Positions 25,501-50,200 of a DNA stretch of 64,000 bases are shown here, piece by piece. Under the pieces are notes generated by a model. That model made no database searches, was not told where the DNA came from, and worked only from the letters and a program-made list of their open reading frames with translations. Both the position numbers and the translations under genes were made by a program. The stretch is from Nymphaea colorata (taxonomy: Eukaryota; Streptophyta; Magnoliopsida; Nymphaeales; Nymphaeaceae), in contig NC_045139.1 in the NCBI RefSeq assembly GCF_008831285.2, positions 18,828,354-18,892,353 on the forward strand, read 5' to 3'. Each line of letters begins with the position of its first letter. The stretch's first letter is position 1.

Positions 25501-26360
25501 GTTTCACAATCCTTCTTCTTTCTTCAACACGAAGTCATAAAACCTCATCCACTTCTGTGGCTGTTAATATTACCCTTGTGTAGTGTAGAGTCGAAGCCAG
25601 AGAATTTTCTTTGGGTGGACAGAATGGTATTTTCAAAATTTATATAGGGCCAAACAGTATTTTTCAAAATTTCACCAAGGGCCAAATTAAAAAATTTCTA
25701 AATTATAAGTGTAATTATTTTTTTTTCCCCAAAATCTGAGTTGCTGTTTTGTTTTGTTTTTTTTTTTTTGCTAGTATTAGCGCTTGAACAGTATACATTT
25801 AATTATCACTTGCTGTCAGCTTTTGGCAGAGTATACATTCATACTACATATGTTCTTTAGCATGTTTCTATAATAGTAATCAAAATTTGCATCATTGCAT
25901 AGCAACTCCAATACTTATTATGTATTATTTGAACAATCAGTCTTGCTTTTAACAAATAACAAGAGATTAAAGGTGGACCAGGAGCGAGCGAGAACAATCT
26001 ATGAGTTGCACGTAAAAGGTTCGGTTTCTGGTTGGATCCAGCGATTTACGAAATGGACCGAACCCGATAACATGATTCTAGTTTGGACATTGTCCCCAAC
26101 AATATATCCGTCTATAATCTGGTCCTCCACTGCCAGACAGTGAGGTTGCCATGTAGAACTTACTCTCTTTACACGATACAAGAACATAACACCCTACCAC
26201 TTGAACTGGAGCCCATCAGGGCGATTCACCTTCAAATTTGGTGAAACTGCACTATTGAATCTCAATCCAATTATGAATTGGATCGAGTTTTGTTTACTAG
26301 ATCCGAATAAGATGGTTTCAGATTTGGGTCAGTGTCATATATACCCGACCCATTGACAAC
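22521..26360. other. intergenic upstream of MCM8; no gene assigned
   Basis: Contains the palindrome variants at 24015 and 25070, a poly-T run (25096-25117) and degraded repeats with ATCCGAAT/GGATCCAG words (25975-26340). The stretch 24240-24660 has coding-like composition on both strands (for example LNQITAGFPFANYVAFMAY on plus at 24341-24400), but it is broken by stops and I cannot name a family. Confidence 0.35.
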
Positions 26361-26364
26361 CAAG

Positions 26365-26500
26365 CGGTCGGTATAAAGACCATCCTTGCCGCCTCCTTTC
26401 CCGCCCCCTTTTGAAAGATCCTTCCCGCCCAAGAAAGCGCCCCCGCCTCCTTCCGGCGCAACGGAAGCGTCGAGGGCCCGCTGATCGAACCAGCGGGAAG
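26365..26500 (+). promoter_or_regulatory. MCM8 core promoter and 5' UTR with E2F-like sites
   Basis: A TATAAA box lies at 26372-26377. TTTCCCGC at 26397-26404, about 25 bases downstream, is an exact match to the E2F consensus TTTSSCGC. CTTCCCGCC at 26421 and the inverse GCGGGAAG at 26493 are partial matches. No ATG occurs between the TATA box and the MCM8 start at 26501, so the start is the first ATG. E2F control would fit S-phase expression, as known for other MCM genes; here it is inferred only from motifs. Confidence 0.55.
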
Positions 26501-38673
<12,173 letters not shown>

Positions 38674-38898
38674 TTTTGCAACTCCAGCTTATGGTAAATT
38701 ATTCCATTTGTACAGTGACTTACTCCAATTTCTCTCATAAATGTGTATTGTAAAAATGGTGAAAGCCTGTTCATGTCACTCTTTTTTGTTGCTCTCTTGA
38801 ATTTTGGAACGTGGAAATCCGTTTAACTGAAAAAGTTATAGAAAGAACCAAAGCAGACTTAAATACTCGGGCCCTAGCCTTAAAGCCTCAGGAATCTC
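38674..38898. other. MCM8 3' flank
   Basis: AT-rich and probably includes the 3' UTR. I cannot place a polyadenylation site with confidence. Confidence 0.4.
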
Positions 38899-38985
38899 TT
38901 TGGGGGCGTTTGATAGCTTCAGATTTGAGATCCTTAGGATTTAAGAACGTGAATCTAAGATCAGACAACCAAACATGTTGAAATT
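38899..38985. mobile_element. short MITE-like element, 'GCGTTTGATAG' type
   Basis: Starts GGGGGCGTTTGATAGCTTC and ends in the inverse-related AGACAACCAAACATGTTG. It shares its terminal motif with the copies at 7732 and 50462. Confidence 0.5.
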
Positions 38986-38989
38986 TTTG

Positions 38990-41900
38990 TTTACACCGGA
39001 GGTGAAACTCATGACCAAAATCTGACCTTGGGCTTCTTGTTTGCCAAACTTATATACAACACCCTTCCACACTTCCTTCGCTTAATTGCAGCCAAACAAA
39101 ATGTGATGATTGTACTCCTCTTTGACAAAGAGGACATCTATTTTAGGAAAAATTGAAACCTGGTTTTTTTCATTCTGTCTTGCGTGGGCGATCTGCTTTG
39201 CATTGCAATAAAGGACAACCAACCGAGCTTTTCGGGGGACTTGGCTTTTCCAAATCTTGAGATTCCATATATTTCTTTCACCCTTTTCGCTTCTAAAACG
39301 CCATATGTCTCCACTCTTTAAGCTCTTATAATGTCATTAGAGAGCCAAACAATCTGATATATATTTTCTTTTAATCTGATTTGCTGCAACATTCTGCTGA
39401 TATCATCTTGTAACGGAGTTAATTCTTCATATATGATCTTCGCTTGCCTGAATGATATATTATTTATCTTTCTTGGACCTTTCTTGATCTTCGACATTCA
39501 GATTATTGAAAACAATGCTGTTGGACCATAAATAAGTTCAAAACTTAATCGTTCTCCCATCTCCTACATTCCGTCGGACGTGATCTTCTGTCCAACTCCT
39601 CCCCCATCCCATGCTCGTCCAGTACCAAGCACACTTCCACGGCTAAGGGTCCGTAGACTCTTACCCAATCTAAATATCTACTATTTATCAAGCTGGTGAT
39701 AAGAGAATCCTTGTTAAATATATGTTATAAAACCTCCCTGCCAATAAAGCTTTGTTAACCTCTTCGAAAGGGCGAAGACCAGTCCCTCCTTCAACCTTAG
39801 GTCTACATATTGCTTTCCAAGAGAGCAAATGTAAGCCTCTTTGCTTACCAATAGTGCCCCACAGGAATTTGCACATACATTTTTCATGCTTCTTAAGAAT
39901 GCTTCTGGGAATTTTAAATAAGAGCATCCAATAAGTACATAAAGAACTGAGATTAAGCCTCTAATCAAGCATAGACTTCCTGCGTAAGACAATAGATTTG
40001 TCTTCCAAATGGCTAGCTTATTTTCCTTTTTTTGAGCAGAATAGTGCAGCGTTCCTTAAGCTTCCGCATAAATAAAGGAACCCCGAAATGATTCAGCGGC
40101 AGTCTTTCTTCTTTCCAACCAATAGTTTCTAAAACGATAGTTTTCATCTCTCACTAGCATTAGAAAAGAGATTGCCGATTTGTCAACATTGATGCACAAT
40201 CCTTAACTTCTTTGCATTGATTGTAGGTGTTTGATTGTGCTGAAAACAGAGTGCAGGCAGGACGAGGTGAGAAAGAGAGAAAACAATTTTACGTGGTTCG
40301 GCTAATAGAAGCCTACATCCACGAACAGGGAGATCGATCTTTCCTTGATAGTTCGTTATTTTAATTACAATCGCTCTCTTCTTTATACAGTAGAAGCTAA
40401 GAACGTTTCAGCAGTTGCCTAAAATAAAGGGAACGTTAGTTCAACGTTCAAAAAACTGATTGAAGCACCTTCCTTATTCATTCAATTAATGAATAAGGCA
40501 ATCGATCTCTCAACGTCATTTTATCAGTAGGAAATCAATAATGCCATTAACAGATCTTAAGGTGGTCTTGCTGAAATTTAGTACATTGCCTTTTTAGAGT
40601 AATGAGGCTATCTTAGGGAGTTCGATTGATGGGAATGGAGGGGCGCTTAGATCTGGATCTGCTTGACTCCGTGATATTGAACCCTGTTGAATATTTCCAT
40701 CACCATATTGAATAGATATGAAGGTATTTGGAGCAAAACTCTCATTGATAAAGAGAGAATATGTAACCGAAGAGACACACTTAAGAAGTAATTTAATTCA
40801 ATGATGGTGAAAAGCCAAAGGCTCCAAGCTTCTTTGAAGAAAAATTCATCACTCACTATCATAAGCTTTTGATAAATCATGTTTCATACAAAGAGCTCAA
40901 TTCTTACTACAGTAAAGAGAGTCCACCATGCCATTAGCTAATGAAGTTCGATCATGTATCAATCTTCCTTTGATACAAGCTCATTAACGAAGTCCCCACA
41001 ATTCGCATTAACACTGGCTGCATTCGACTAATCATGGCTTCATAAATTATTGTAGGCCACTACACAGCGGTAGGCCTGTGATCTTCAACTTTTTCAGCCT
41101 TTATGAATTTAGGAATGAGCACCAGACGAGTATGAATAACTGAGGACACCAGCTTTGCTGAACCGAAAAAAGTTTCAACCATTAGCCAGAAATCCTCTCC
41201 AACGATCTCCCGTAGCTCCGGATAAAAATCATTAGGAATGCCATACGGAACTGGAGCACTTTCTTTTCTACAGTGCATTAGTGCATACTGCCCGCTGAGC
41301 CTCTTCTTTAGTAACTGGACCCAACAAAATTTTGTTTTCATCCTCGGTTAACTAGAGGACCCTCTCCCATGCCAACGAGCATGTCACGACTAACACGGCC
41401 ATCATAAAAAAATCTCTCATAATAAAAGGAGGCCTGCTGTAATATCTCCTCCTGGCCTTCACATCTCTAATAGCCTATGATCATACTTCCAATATAATTC
41501 TTGTTTCCTTTTTCCATTGCAACTGATTGAAAAAGTTTCATATTGTTATCTCCCTCATGAAGTCATCTTGCTATAGCCTTGTTTTCCCACAATAATTTCT
41601 TCCATAAGAAGTGCCTTGTTTAAGCTTTCTCTTAATTTCTGCTCTCCTTCCAAAACTAAGTAGATAAGATTACCTTCCTCCATTGCTGGCTGAAGGTCTT
41701 CTAACGCCTTACAAACGATTAATTTGATCTTCTATTCGCCCATATTTAATCTTATTCTACTGACCCTGTCCTTTTTTTCAACCCCCCTATTTTCTAAGCG
41801 GACAGCCTTCGTAGCATATTTGTAGTTCCGCTCTAATCATTATTTTAGGCCCCTCTTCTAGGAGTCGAGGCTTGAGAAAGCAAAATCTCCTTTTTTATAT

Positions 41901-42340
41901 ATTGATATGATTAACTAATTCCACGCTGGGGATAAGCACCTTGTGGTCTGGCGGAGGTTTGGATTCTAAGTAAGCCTGAGATTATTCTGCTGCAGCCAGA
42001 ACTGATTTATGAATAGTTTGCAGCAAATATTCTCTGTCCCCTTCTATTTGTCAAGGTACATTTGTTATTAATATCCCTCACCTCCAGAAGACCGCAGGAC
42101 TCTATAAACCTTTTGAAATGATGACACTGCGCGTTAGGAACTTAGGAGGTTTTCCGGTTTTATCATTTCTCATCCCTCGTTGGGTTGAAATCTCTCATCA
42201 CTATAGTGGGACTGTTTATACCACTGACTTCTGCCTCTACCTCCAGTAGAGCATTCTGTCTTATGCCTGGGTGATTAGGCATATAGACACCCATGATTCT
42301 AAAAACATCGTTCTTTTCTCGACCCCGAATGCAGGTCTAA
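38990..42340 (-). mobile_element. decayed L1-type LINE retrotransposon (EN, RT, zinc knuckle remnants)
   Basis: Reading right to left on the minus strand: an endonuclease fragment (VYMPNHPGIRQNALLEVE, then IVMRDFNPTRDEK) at about 42310-42180; the RT start (ELREIVGEDFWLMVETFF...LVLIPKF...DHRP) at 41341-41060; a mid-RT piece (IPSYLFNMVMEIFNRV) at 40880-40647; RT end and thumb (LFKIPRSILKKHEKCMCKFL...LHLLSWKAICRPKVEGGTGL) at 40220-39690; and a zinc-knuckle/zf-RVT trace (YNHHILFGCN, AKEVWKG) near 39130-39070. The order matches plant L1-type ORF2. Many stops and frameshifts show it is dead, and a foreign insertion splits the RT. It lies tail-to-tail with MCM8. Confidence 0.85.
40225..40560. mobile_element. 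LTR-type retrotransposon fragment inserted in the LINE
   Basis: The stretch interrupts LINE RT similarity between 40220 and 40650. It contains ACAATTTTACGTGGTTCGGC and CCTACATCCACGAAC, a motif pair common at the ends of plant LTR and TRIM elements. Exact ends are not resolved. Confidence 0.45.
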
Positions 42341-42464
42341 GATTCTGAACTCCGAATTCCCTCAGAAAAGCAAGATGGGAATCCCCAGCTCTTGTATTCT
42401 TGAGCAAGGGAGGGGACTGTAGTCATATTACTTTTTGGACTTCTTACTAGTGTGGGGTTCTCTG

Positions 42465-42825
42465 CCTCAAGGGATGTAGTATAACCGGGTAGTAAGTAAA
42501 CTGAAGAGGTTAGAGGTTCGAATCCCAGGGTCGCTGTAATGCTCGATGTATTACGTGTTTGGGCTGGTAGCAAACACAATACTCAATTTGAACGATGTAC
42601 AATAGGTTAGTCTGGTTAGAGGTTCGATTCCCACGGTCGCTGTAATGCTTTGATTTTCCTTGTTTGAGCTGTAAATGGTAGCAAACATAATACTCAAATT
42701 GAAGGATGTACAAGAGATTAGAGGTTCGAATCCCATGGTTGATGTAATGCTTCGATGTATTCCTTGTTTGGTTTGTAAATGGTAGCAAACATAATACTCA
42801 AATTGAAGGATGTATTGTAGGTCCA
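42465..42825 (+). repeat. three-unit tandem repeat carrying Pol III B-box motifs (SINE-derived)
   Basis: GGTTCGAATCC (42515), GGTTCGATTCC (42621) and GGTTCGAATCC (42723) are exact B-box matches spaced 106 and 102 bases apart. Each is followed by a conserved unit (GTAATGCTTCGATGTATTCC, AACATAATACTCAAATTGAA). Only the first has A-box-like sequence upstream (TAGTATAACCGGG at about 42477). It cannot fold as a tRNA because the acceptor strands do not pair. Best read as a SINE head with tandemly amplified body. Confidence 0.7.
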
Positions 42826-44489
42826 TCCAAGCTTCGCACCAAGCCGGAATCTTGAACGCATAAGCTTTTGGAGTTGATATTAAAAGCAATTTCTCGTAAG
42901 TAAATATTAAAAAATTTTAAAAACGGTGGAGTTGTCTGATTAAAGGCCTCTAAATGCTAATCCATGTACTGATGACTTGTGAAATAAGGTTTTTTCTTGG
43001 GGGCATGCAACTTTGGCTTGTCTAAAACAATGGGCTAACGTTTCATACGGTTTGATAAATGCAAGGCACTTGAACGAAAAATTAAAAGGTGCCGCCGGAC
43101 CGATCATTAGTTGCTTTTCTAGCTGTGCTAACCTTTTGTGTTTGATTTATTAGATGTTTTTACCAAATAGCTTTTATAACTACTGTACATTTGGAAAATT
43201 TTCCTTCTCAAATGAAAAATCTGACGTTACATGCTAATGATATAAAAGTAAACTCGCGCCGTATGGATTGTGCAGTCTGTCACTATAGCTACATGGGAGA
43301 AAAAATGATTACGTTGATCGTTGCAGATTATGTGAGATTGCTTGTTTCTCTTGTTATGTTATCTCCATGTGCTTGTGCACAACCTTCGTTTCCCTTGTCG
43401 TATACGCTATTGATCTAATCGTATGGCTATTCTTCACATGATTTGGTGGTTCATAAGAGACAGAGCCACTCCCTTCTCCTCACTTTTGGGTCCAGAACTA
43501 CTTTAAAGCTCAAGTAGTCCTATGATACGCCCTTTAAATTGAATGTCACACATATCATCGTTTGTAGTCTAGAACAGTAGCGTTTATAAAAATTAAACTA
43601 AGAACACATTGTCAGCTCGACACTCAAGCCGAATACATTGCTATGCCCTTCAAGGATATCTTTCACATGATTTATTTTATCATGTCATTGCTTCGCACGA
43701 TTGAAGCTATGAATCATTGGATCTAAAAGAAAAAGATCAACGCCTCATCATTCGTTAATAAGGGCTTGCTTGCTTCCAAGATTAAAAAAAATTTGTTGGA
43801 CCAAAAATTTAACACATCAAAATAAATCAAGGGTGTGCTGTCGTATGTTATTAAAGAACCATAAAAGTCCACCTGTATGTGTGTGTAGTCATTGCTAGGT
43901 TTTTATTTGGAGACGTCCTCGCCAATTTGGCACGCATTCACATCGAGATTGGTAATGGACAAATCCAAGTTGGACCAGAATGGTGGTTAGTCATCCTCTC
44001 TAGTCAAGCCATCATAAAATCAAAAGCTGGACACTCTCCCTGTTCATTGATTTTCCTCCCTCATGTCACCTTTTTAAATCATGTGTTTTTTCCGGTCAAT
44101 ATAATCAAAATCTGGACCCTCTCCCTGTTTCATTGATTTTCCTCCCTCACGTCACTTTTATAAATCATGAGAGTTCTTTCCGGGTCAATATGGATTCGTC
44201 ATGGTCGAGTTCGTTGTCCCGACAACAGGTGTCTTTCTACGTTCGCAGTTTTAAAAAGTGATAATTTTGTGTACCTGCAGAGGATCTACCGTGCATGCAG
44301 GCTGGATTTTGGTTATTTGGAAATTGAATTTTCTTTTAGAAGATGATGTAGGATCCATGTTCTACTGTTTGTTTTGATTGGAATGAGATCTAAAGCATGG
44401 AACTCGTGTAGATTTCTAAGAGGGGATGACAGACTTGTAGGACCTACTCAAATTAAAAACTTGGCTTGGATGGGGGTTTGGGTACCTTG
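42826..44489. other. intergenic, no gene seen
   Basis: Contains a direct duplication (GGACACTCTCCCTGTTCATTG at 44029, and a near copy at 44115). Open frames at 43191-43418 and 43879-44136 have no recognisable domain. Confidence 0.4.
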
Positions 44490-44695
44490 AAGAGGCGAAG
44501 AAGCATTTCTCTTTTTCCGTTGCCGCAGAGGTACAAGGTTGCTTCATGACTTAGTGACGAGCACTATACTCATCAATTAGAGTGGGTGTACCATATTCAT
44601 TGTTTGAAATACAGAAAGAGTAGCACCCACAATAATTGAACTTACGAGTGGACTTTCATAGACCTATCAGTCTAACCAGCTGAGCTAAGCCCCTA
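44490..44695 (-). mobile_element. tRNA-derived SINE, copy A
   Basis: The minus strand starts GGGGCTTAGCTCAGCTGG, which contains a perfect A box (TAGCTCAGCTGG). GTTCAATTATTGTGGGTGC (B-box region) follows about 40 bases later. The body after it resembles copies at 48945 and 56250. Pol III internal promoters in this spacing define tRNA-derived SINEs. Confidence 0.75.
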
Positions 44696-45452
44696 CTGGA
44701 CGGAGAGTAATTTTCTAAAGTTCCCCAAATGACAAGCTGGGGACTGGTAGCTCAAGGAATGAAGCTCACAATAAGCTACGTTTGATTGAACATAATCTTT
44801 TTTTGTTAGGGTGATTTTTTTTTTTAATGTCTAACTTTCGAAAAAAATGGTTAAACCCTTATGGGTATGACTTTATTTTCCCAATTTTTTTTGCCAACAA
44901 GTGAAATTTTACCGTGTCAAAATACGGCTGCCCATATGACTGACAGCCTTAACCTACCGCAAACCGTGTAGTCGTAGAGATAGCCTCAAAGTGAATGAAT
45001 AGATTCGGTGAAGGGAAGAGCGTGTCCAGTTTGTTATTTATGGTGTGCCAATATTCCTTCGTAAATAAGCCAGCAAGGGCCCATCCACCTATTTATGGTC
45101 TTCAATTTGAAGGAACGTCAAATACTTTCAAGGAAGTCATGTTGATGAGGATTCCTCTAAATGGGTGCCACTCGAATTGGCTCCTTAAGTTTCCAAGTTC
45201 TACATAGTATTGTCTGACTTTCATGGTTCATGTTATAGCGTCATTTATTAACTTCTAACCAATTCCAAATCTGCTTGGTCTAAACATGAGATTTATGTGG
45301 AATCATATCATTTGGCTTCAAATTCTCATTGACTTTGGATGTAAAAGGCCACAGCATGATCTGAGCTTGGGCTACAACATTAACTTTCCATCTTTATCTA
45401 ATTGTTTAGTCCTGGATATGGTCAGATTTCTGCTGGCATACTAAAAGTTGAT
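44696..45452. other. intergenic, no gene seen
   Basis: A 70-codon open frame at 44995-45207 has no recognisable domain. The rest is AT-rich. Confidence 0.4.
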
Positions 45453-45453
45453 A

Positions 45454-45533
<80 letters not shown>

Positions 45534-45534
45534 T
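45453..45534. repeat. (CT)n(TA)n(CA)n compound microsatellite
   Basis: About 20 CT units, about 17 TA units and a few CA units in direct succession, 0.3 kb downstream of the kinase stop codon. Confidence 0.95.
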
Positions 45535-45840
45535 CTGCACTTATCTGATGCCCTTGTTGTGCCCTTTAAACTCCACTCTTATACAGAATGAAAAGAAAGA
45601 GAGAATTAAACGAAAGACAAAGCTTGTTTTATCAAAATTTCCAACAAGAAGAAAGTTTTTCCCAATTGCGGATTCTTTTCTAACTTACATCATGCTTTCA
45701 GGACGCTTAATTAACGTTAACAATAGACGAATTGGAAACTTAATGCCGGCTGCACACGAATACAAAAATAGAAGAAGAAAGGGGAAAGAGAGAGAGAGAA
45801 ACAAAAAATCAAAGCCGAACACCAAACTTGTTCACGGCCG

Positions 45841-47179
45841 TCATCGCGCCCTAACAGGTGATGGCGCAGCATGCAACCGTCGGTGCCCATGATCCATTCT
45901 CCCAGGCAAAGGCGAGTGCCCGCCTGCCGGATTCTGGCCGTGAAGATGGTGGCGACGGCGGTGGCTCCGCTCTTCCCCCCTCGGTTCGCCGGACCGCGCG
46001 ACTCTCTGTCTGTCGTTGTTGCCGATGTCCTCGATGGACTCCAGCGTCTCCAAAACCTCTCTCATGTGAGGCCGGTGCTTCGGCTCCGACTCGATACATC
46101 TCATCACGAGCCGAGCAGCTGCGACGGCCGCTTTACTCGGGAACCTGCCCTCCAGCCGTGGGTCCATGATGCTCACCACCTTCCGGCGATCCCCAAGCAT
46201 CGGCTTGGTCCACTCGACCAGGTTGTGCTGCCCGCTAGGCCGGTTCGGGTCCAGCGCCCTCTGTCCTGTCATCATCTCCAGCAGCACGACACCGAAGCCG
46301 TAGACGTCGCTTTTCACATACAAGTGCCCTGCACCAGAAGCCCGGACTCCATATTAGTTCGATGACACGACACGAATAAGGAGAAAACAATATCTCACCA
46401 ATCTTTTAACCTCCGTTTTATTTATCTCTAAGACCCAGTTAGATGTACAATGATTTTACTGTGCATAGAGGAAACCTTGCCGCTTTTTGTAAGACTTTTC
46501 ACTTTCAAATCAAACACAACAAAAAATTATTTTTGTTGTCAATATAATTTTACCCTAAAAAAAATCGAACCCACTAAAGTCCAACTTTTTATCATGAATT
46601 TTTTTCATGGTAAATTTATCATTATAAATTTTTATATGCCATCAAACGGGTGACTAACCACCTACCAACCATTAGCCTTGTATTATTTGACATTAAATTC
46701 AATGATTATAATTCTTGGATCACTTCTCTGAGTCCAGTTTTCATTTTTTTTTTTTTTTACCTGTGGCTACATACTCAGGAGCGGCATAGCCGTTGGTGCC
46801 GATGACACGAGTCGTAACGTGGGAGTCGCTGCCTTCCGGCCCGTCTTTGGCTAGCCCAAAATCTGCTATCTTCGGATTGTAGTTCTGTGAAAGTTTTAAG
46901 CAAAAGCAGTAAAGGAGAGGAATTAGTTTCTTAGCAAACGGATGTATTCAGGCAAAAGAATATTTCTCGAGTCAACAGCAATTACCGCGTCAAGCAAGAT
47001 ATTGGACGCCTTAAAATCCCTGTAGATGATTTGCCTATTAGAAGTGTGTAAGAAAACCAGACCCCTTGCAGCACCAATCAAAATTTTGAGGCGAGTCTCC
47101 CACGACAGAGGCTCTAACGCAGAGCTCCCTGCAAAACACGCAAATCATCGTTATCTCTGCTCAAAATTAGGCAAGCCGA

Positions 47180-47230
<51 letters not shown>

Positions 47231-50200
47231 TTTGAAGAGTCTAAAACTGAGAGTTACCAGTATGTTTCATGGGACTGGTTTCACTAGCATACATGCTGAA
47301 TTGAGATGGAGTTGCCATATGTTTGAGGTGACCTTTCAATTTGGGCTACTCAAATGATGAAATTAATGTGCTAAGGAAAGTATATCAACAACTCAAACAA
47401 ACGGGCAAAATGTCTGAGCTGCATCCGAAGGTCAGATAATCTGATTCTCTCTTGTTAATGCTGGGCAACGTGTCTTATTCCATAGCCTGATGCCCGTTAT
47501 TTCCGTGACAAACTTATCTCTCATGTGGATGATATATATGCCATCTTCTTCAACCGATGGCCGGGAAGTTTATCCAGCTAGAAAAAGGTCTGATTTTTTT
47601 TTTTTCACCAGTTTTTCCACACAAAAAAGGGCATTTGCAGATGACTTGCCCAGGAAATGTGAGTGTTCATCCAAAAGTCAAGAATGTCCATGTGAATCAA
47701 ACATGCTTTAAGGATCCATTTGGTAATGGTAACACATTCTTATTGTCCCATATACTTGATCTGCCTTAAGGCAAGTATATGAGACAATAACAATTTGTTA
47801 TGTTTCCAAACAGTGCCCAAAAGACTCGACTCCTTTTCATTATCAGGTGTGAAACAATGAAAATGCTGGTTGACATGAGCAGAAGGGATAAGGATGGTGG
47901 GGAGGGGAGAGAGAGAGAGAGAGAGAGAGCCTACTTCTGAAAAGGTGGTTTTCGAGGCTGCCCTTCTGCACGTATTCATACACGAGAAGAAGTTCATTTT
48001 GGTCGAAGCAATATCCCAGCAGCTTCACCAAGTTGGCGTGTGAGAGCCTCCCCAAGTAGTTGATTTCAGACTGCAAAAGCAGGAAAAAGAAAAGCCAAAG
48101 ACAAAGTCAGAAAAGAAAATGAAAGATTTGTCCAATACCAAACAAAAGAATGATCAATATATACATAGTGCGGAGAAATCATCACCAATCTTGATTTCTT
48201 GGAAGGCAAGGACTGGGGAGACTTTTTTTTCTCCAAAAAAGAAAATGATCCTCGTGCCACTTGGTTCTGAACTTCCTATCCATCTCAATTTCTTGGAAGC
48301 CACGGAGAAGCAAGGACAATCTTGACTCCGGAACGAAACTATCGTTCCGGTGAGGATGTTAGGCAGATGTCGTTATACAAAAGGTTGGGAAGACCAAATT
48401 GAGTCATCCACAAGGCCGCCGGCCCGTAGTTTGGGTTTCCACTGTTAGTGGGTCAGGTGAGCTTTCAGACTGAACACAACCCAAACTCCGGTCTAGCTAT
48501 GAGCTTAATTAGCCGGAAAATTTTATCTGGGTTTGTTCGATCTTGACACAACTAATCAAAGTTGGGTTTCAAATATCATTGTGTGTGCGAGCGAGTGTGT
48601 TGGATGGTAAGCAGCGGTGTCTTGTTTCAAATTAATTTCTTCATAGCACCCCATGACAGTAAGGTCAGAGCTTTCACTCCTTTAAATTTAGACCAGAGAC
48701 ACTCTTAATGAAAAAAAGTAAACTAAGGATTTCAGTATACCTTAAGTTAATTAACCATGAATTTTAGTGTGGCCCCCAGACAAGAACACCGGGTGAAAAA
48801 AATCCCAGGATTTTCATGCCTCAATCGAAAAGAGTTGAAACAACCAAACACAACCTTATTAGATGCATGCCAGCAACATTTGAATCAAATTAGACTCCAA
48901 AGCTAACTTGACATCCCAAAAAATATAATTAAGGGGAGAAGATCCTCCGAAGAGGTTGAAGCCCCTCTTTCTTTTTCTTGTTCCTCAACTAAAACATCAT
49001 CCATTTATTGTTTATAATTTAGAGGAATAACACCTACAGAAATCAAATGGAGCAGGACTTTCACCGGCTCACCAATTCGACCAGCTACTTGGGGACCCAA
49101 AAAATAGAGCTAAGGAGGGTGAAGAGTTCAACATCTGAAGAAACGTCTCAAGCCGTTTGTATAGAAAGAAACAAACATTAAAGTATCCCATTTACAACAG
49201 ATAAGTACAAATTTGTGGAACTTTAAAAACAATTTATATTATTTTCTAGTTGTCAAAAATTGTATATAATCCAAGAGTGGGGCTGAAAAAGTTGACTCGA
49301 ACTTGTTTGGTTAAGTTCGACTTAAAATGGGTTGAGCTCGAGCTTATAAATGAGTCAAGCTAGAACTTAACTGAAAAAACCAGTCAAGTTTGAGTTACAT
49401 GAACTCGACCGATTCCATTAAACTCGAATAAACACGTTTAATTAGGTTATTTTTTCTATAATTTTCAAACTTAAAACCAAGACAAGAGATCAACTCAAAC
49501 AAGGTTGGTAGACTCAAGTCAAAGCCTCATCTATCGAATCAAGCTCGACCTGACCTTATACTGCTCAACTCAAACTCGAACCGAGTCCCTGAGGTCTAAT
49601 TTGGCCAGCAGCACTATAGAAGGATTAAAAAAAAGTACTTTGCTGTACCGGAGAGTGACTGGAACGGACCGCTTTTCATAAAAAACATATATATAAAAAG
49701 CCATCAAAGCTTATCATGAAATGATATAAAGTCACGTCAATTTAATAATTTACGTGGGTCTTGTAAGATGTAGAGCCATGGGCCTTACCATGTTCAAAAC
49801 AAAGTTGCACTGAAATAATATAATTTGTGCAAAGAAACTTTTTCTTTCAAAATAATAAATTATACTGTATGGGAGTCCAATCTGAAAGCAAGCTGTCAGA
49901 ATTGCTTTAGACCTGGCCCCTTGGATCGTACTGATTTGTTAAGTCTATCTTTAATGAAAATAAAATAAAGTTTTTTTTCAAATTACTGCTCAAATTTTAA
50001 CATATTTACATATAACTACTTGTATGTACATAACAATTCACAAATAAAAAGTTCATTAATGAAAAAATGTACTTAAAACGGATTTTTAATATGTTTCAGT
50101 AATTTTCTGAAAGTGGATTTGTATATTACTTCATGAATTTAGACAATCGTTCCCAATTTTTTCAAACAATAAGAAACTCTATTTTTTTTTAAAAAACGAA

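Larger units (their letters stand above)
47129..47934 (-). other. kinase intron 3 with TA tract and MITE
   Basis: The donor GTAGGC is followed at once by a (CT)n run (47906-47930 on plus as GA). The intron also holds a hairpin MITE (47711-47818) and a (TA)n tract (47184-47227). The acceptor is TTTTGCAG. Confidence 0.85.

Noticed and set aside
42465-42535. tRNA gene (perfect B box, A-box-like sequence)
   Set aside because: The acceptor strands do not pair and no sound anticodon arm forms. The B box recurs in tandem, pointing to a SINE-derived repeat.
42337-42889. Overlapping minus-strand frames with repeated peptide blocks
   Set aside because: The repeated peptides come from the tandem B-box array read in reverse. 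There is no start context, domain or conservation expected of a protein.
45858-46365. 103- and 164-codon plus-strand frames
   Set aside because: Antisense shadows of the GC-rich last kinase exon.
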